Below, one piece after another: positions 62,142-64,000 of a stretch of 64,000 bases of DNA (its first letter is position 1; each line of letters opens with the position of its first letter). Made by a program: the position numbers and the translations under genes. A model generated the notes under the pieces. That model saw only the letters and a list, made by a program, of their open reading frames with translations. It was not told the DNA's origin and did no database searches. The stretch is from positions 620,001 through 684,000 of the forward strand of contig CAXXVR010000009.1 in assembly GCA_963675955.2 (NCBI GenBank), in the 5' to 3' direction. The DNA comes from Desulfocicer sp963675955 (GTDB lineage: Bacteria; Desulfobacterota; Desulfobacteria; Desulfobacterales; Desulfobacteraceae).

Positions 62142-63050
62142 CTAAAGATTTTCCGGGGTAAAAGCCACCACCTTATCAATGCTGTTCTCATTGGTAAAAA
62201 GCATGACAAGCCGATCAATACCCAGGGCAATACCAGCAGTGTCAGGCATATGTTCAATGGCTGATAAAAATTTATAAGGTATGGGTGTCAGGGGGTTTCC
62301 CGCAGCCTTTCGCAGGGCGATTTCCTTTTTAAAGCGTTGTTCCTGCTCCTGTGGATCGGTGAGCTCTGAAAATCCATTGGCCAGCTCCATACCGGCTATA
62401 TAAAGTTCAAATCGTTCTGCAATCGCCGGTGTTCCGGGTTTCAGTCGTGCCAGGGCCCCCATGGCGGCAGGATAATCAAAAAGAAAGGTGGGGCACTCCC
62501 CTCCAAGTCTTGGTTCTATGTCAAAGGCCATGATTTCGTCAAACATGTCTGTTTCAATGGCTTTTTCCATTGAGATCCCACCATAATCTTTAAAGGCCCG
62601 GGATACGGTGATGAACTGCCAGGCAATGTCCAGAGAAACGGTATATTTACCATAGGTCAGGCTGTTTTTATGGTTGACTTTTTGTGCCACGTACAAAATG
62701 AGTTCCCGGGTCTGATCCATGAGTTCCCTGTACGTATTTCCTGCGGTGTACCATTCAAGCAGTGTCATTTCCGTCAGATGTCTGTGGCTTCGCTCTTCCT
62801 TTCTGAAACATTTACAGATCTGAAAAATTTTATCAAATCCCCTGGCCACCAGGCGTTTCATGCAGATTTCCGGGGAGGATTGCAGATGCCATCCCTCGGA
62901 GGTAAATCCGTTAATGTGGGCCTCTGGAATGGGTACCGGTATTCTCAGAGGGGTTTCCACCTCAAGATACCCGTTTTCAATGAAAAATGCCCGGATGGCC
63001 TGTACCACCCGGGCACGTAAAATTAAGTTTTCGTGTTTCCGGTTTTGCAT
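62142..63050 (-). CDS. epmA: Elongation factor P lysine ligase EpmA (PoxA/GenX)
   Basis: EpmA is a lysyl-tRNA-synthetase-like enzyme that attaches beta-lysine to EF-P. The 302-aa protein corresponds to the catalytic core only, with AIRAFFIENGYLEVETPLRI, LQSSPEICMKRLVARGFDKI, FQICKCFRKEERSHRHLTEM, ELANGFSELTDPQEQ and AGIALGIDRLVMLFTN. EpmB and EF-P are not in view. Confidence 0.93.
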   Translation of the reverse strand: MQNRKHENLILRARVVQAIRAFFIENGYLEVETPLRIPVPIPEAHINGFTSEGWHLQSSPEICMKRLVARGFDKIFQICKCFRKEERSHRHLTEMTLLEWYTAGNTYRELMDQTRELILYVAQKVNHKNSLTYGKYTVSLDIAWQFITVSRAFKDYGGISMEKAIETDMFDEIMAFDIEPRLGGECPTFLFDYPAAMGALARLKPGTPAIAERFELYIAGMELANGFSELTDPQEQEQRFKKEIALRKAAGNPLTPIPYKFLSAIEHMPDTAGIALGIDRLVMLFTNENSIDKVVAFTPENL

Positions 63051-63085
63051 TTTTTAAATCATATCCGTTTTTAATGCGTTGTAAG

Positions 63086-63120
63086 GGTTTGATCATAACA
63101 TGGGCCATTTGTCATTACTG
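63086..63120 (-). repeat. Family S repeat, partial copy
   Basis: On the minus strand: CAGTAATGACAAATGG, CCCATGTTATGATCAAACC, matching the right half of the copies at 31943 and 44704. It lies in the epmA leader; the rest of 63051-63224 shows no gene. Confidence 0.6.
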
Positions 63121-63224
63121 TCGACTCCCCAAAGATGCCCATGTCGTGAAGCCCGAAATATTAAAGGTAAATGTCAACAAAAAGGCCTGGTCTGATACCC
63201 TTAAACTGAATTTGCCCAGCGTTG

Positions 63225-64000
63225 CTAATGTTCAGGTGAAACGATGTAGTTGTCCTGGGATTTATCCTGAAGAATTATTTTATCGTACTTGTTCCTGGGG
63301 GCAGCCTCATACATCTCATAGCCCTTTTCCCGGCAGATGGGGCATGCATATTGGGGAATATGGACGGCCATCACCCGGAAACCCGGCATGGCTGTTGACT
63401 CCACCTGAAAGACACCTCCGCAGTCCCTGCAGATTCTTATCTTTTCTTTTTGTCTTTCAAGAATATTATCGGTGTCGTAGTAGATTTCCCGGTGGCGTTC
63501 CTGGATATTTCCGGGTTTTCCGCTTGCCTCACGCATGGCATGACGATTGGCCCAGTGGGTGTTGATGATCTCCACGGTCTTCTTGATTTTTTCCGTGACA
63601 TGGGGGGCCTGTTTTAATTTCTTCGGGTTGTAATTGGGTTCCACCACTCTGGAATAGTCAAGCCCTGCAAGGGCCAGAATGATACCAAGATTAACGTAGG
63701 GAAGCGCTCCTTCAATGGCATAGCCCCCCTCTAAAACCGCAATATCAGGTTTCAGCAGGCGGGTCAGATCGGCATACCCCTGGGCGCAGAATTTCATGTT
63801 GGTCAACGGGTCGGTATAGTGGTTGTCCTGACCAGCGGAGTTGACCACAATATCAGGCTTAAACGCTTCGATGGCCGGCAGGATGGTGTTTTCCAGCACA
63901 TATAGATACCCTTCGGTGGCCGTTCCCGGGGGAAGGGGGATATTCAGGTTGGAGCCCAGTGCATTGGGTCCACCCAGTTCCCCTGTGAATCCAGAACCGG
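63225..64000 (-). CDS. Histone-deacetylase-family protein with C-terminal zinc ribbon (5' end outside window)
   Basis: The frame enters from the right edge, reading GSGFTGELGGPNALGSNLNI then PLPPGTATEGYLYVLENTIL and FKPDIVVNSAGQDNHYTDPL, typical of HDAC/AcuC/acetylpolyamine amidohydrolases, including the metal-site Asp in the last motif and the substrate loop LEGGYAIEGALPYVN. Unusual for the family, the C-terminal ~90 residues hold a four-Cys ribbon, CRDCGGVFQVES and CPICREKGYEMYE. The catalytic His-His/Asp part of the N-terminus lies beyond the window. GTG at 63899 is internal and not the start. Confidence 0.88.
   Translation of the reverse strand, partial: GSGFTGELGGPNALGSNLNIPLPPGTATEGYLYVLENTILPAIEAFKPDIVVNSAGQDNHYTDPLTNMKFCAQGYADLTRLLKPDIAVLEGGYAIEGALPYVNLGIILALAGLDYSRVVEPNYNPKKLKQAPHVTEKIKKTVEIINTHWANRHAMREASGKPGNIQERHREIYYDTDNILERQKEKIRICRDCGGVFQVESTAMPGFRVMAVHIPQYACPICREKGYEMYEAAPRNKYDKIILQDKSQDNYIVSPEH

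Noticed and set aside
1..64000. CRISPR array, prophage or insertion sequence
   Set aside because: No regularly spaced direct repeats with unique spacers, no transposase, integrase or phage structural gene is visible.

Overview
The window looks like the core genome of a sulfate-reducing member of the Desulfobacterota, most likely a Desulfobacteraceae relative. The evidence is a dissimilatory-type ATP sulfurylase (sat), NiFe-hydrogenase maturation genes (hypA, hypB), the GatCAB amidotransferase, a divergent DnaA, porin-type outer-membrane proteins, and a probable selenocysteine codon in a small exported protein. Placement below the phylum is inference. No phage, plasmid, insertion sequence or CRISPR array was seen. 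The accessory content is short dispersed repeats plus one cell-envelope gene cluster.

Layout. 0-9.3 kb: tex (3' end cut by the window edge), uvrA, pdxA on the minus strand, then a long AT-rich gap leading to a plus-strand dnaA and a GlcD-type flavin oxidase. 9.4-15.4 kb: minus-strand operon rpsF-rpsR-DUF2232-rplI-dnaB, followed by hflX and a coupled small Cys-rich gene; a candidate S6:S18 leader lies before rpsF, and the rpsF 3' end looks frameshifted. 15.7-22.3 kb: uup, a small membrane protein, a repeat-filled gap, then an OmpR-type regulator, sensor kinase and DegP protease. 22.5-30.2 kb: two tRNA-Ser genes, then an acidic protein, argS, SPOR protein, gatC, gatA, a 61-aa protein and mutL. 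30.4-38.6 kb: an envelope cluster with two porin-like barrels and three paralogous exported proteins sharing a FlgO/CsgG-like N-terminal domain. 38.7-47.8 kb: gatB, DUF2065, queA, tgt, an aminotransferase, hypA, hypB, a Memo-family protein and gltX. 48.1-56.3 kb: rpmF, acpP, rpiB, glyA, dCMP deaminase, nrdR, ribD, ribE, ribBA, ribH, nusB and a metallo-hydrolase. 56.3-64 kb: fused pabB-pabC, a DUF1573 protein with in-frame UGA, a HAD hydrolase, sat, a DUF134 protein, epmA and a partial histone-deacetylase-like gene.

The strongest novelty candidates are these. (1) The DUF1573 gene has a UGA exactly where the family has the first Cys of its CGCT motif, followed by a possible bacterial SECIS hairpin. 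(2) Two dispersed repeat families occur in many intergenic gaps: a ~90-bp GC-rich palindrome and a ~70-bp module, the latter including a head-to-head pair between hypA and hypB. (3) The FlgO/CsgG-like trio is interleaved with porins, and one member carries three PFWxFW motifs, the last being its very C-terminus. (4) The DnaA has an altered Walker A and altered box-recognition signature, with three copies of TTATGCCRTTG upstream. (5) The acidic tail of S6 continues in the -1 frame up to the rpsR start.
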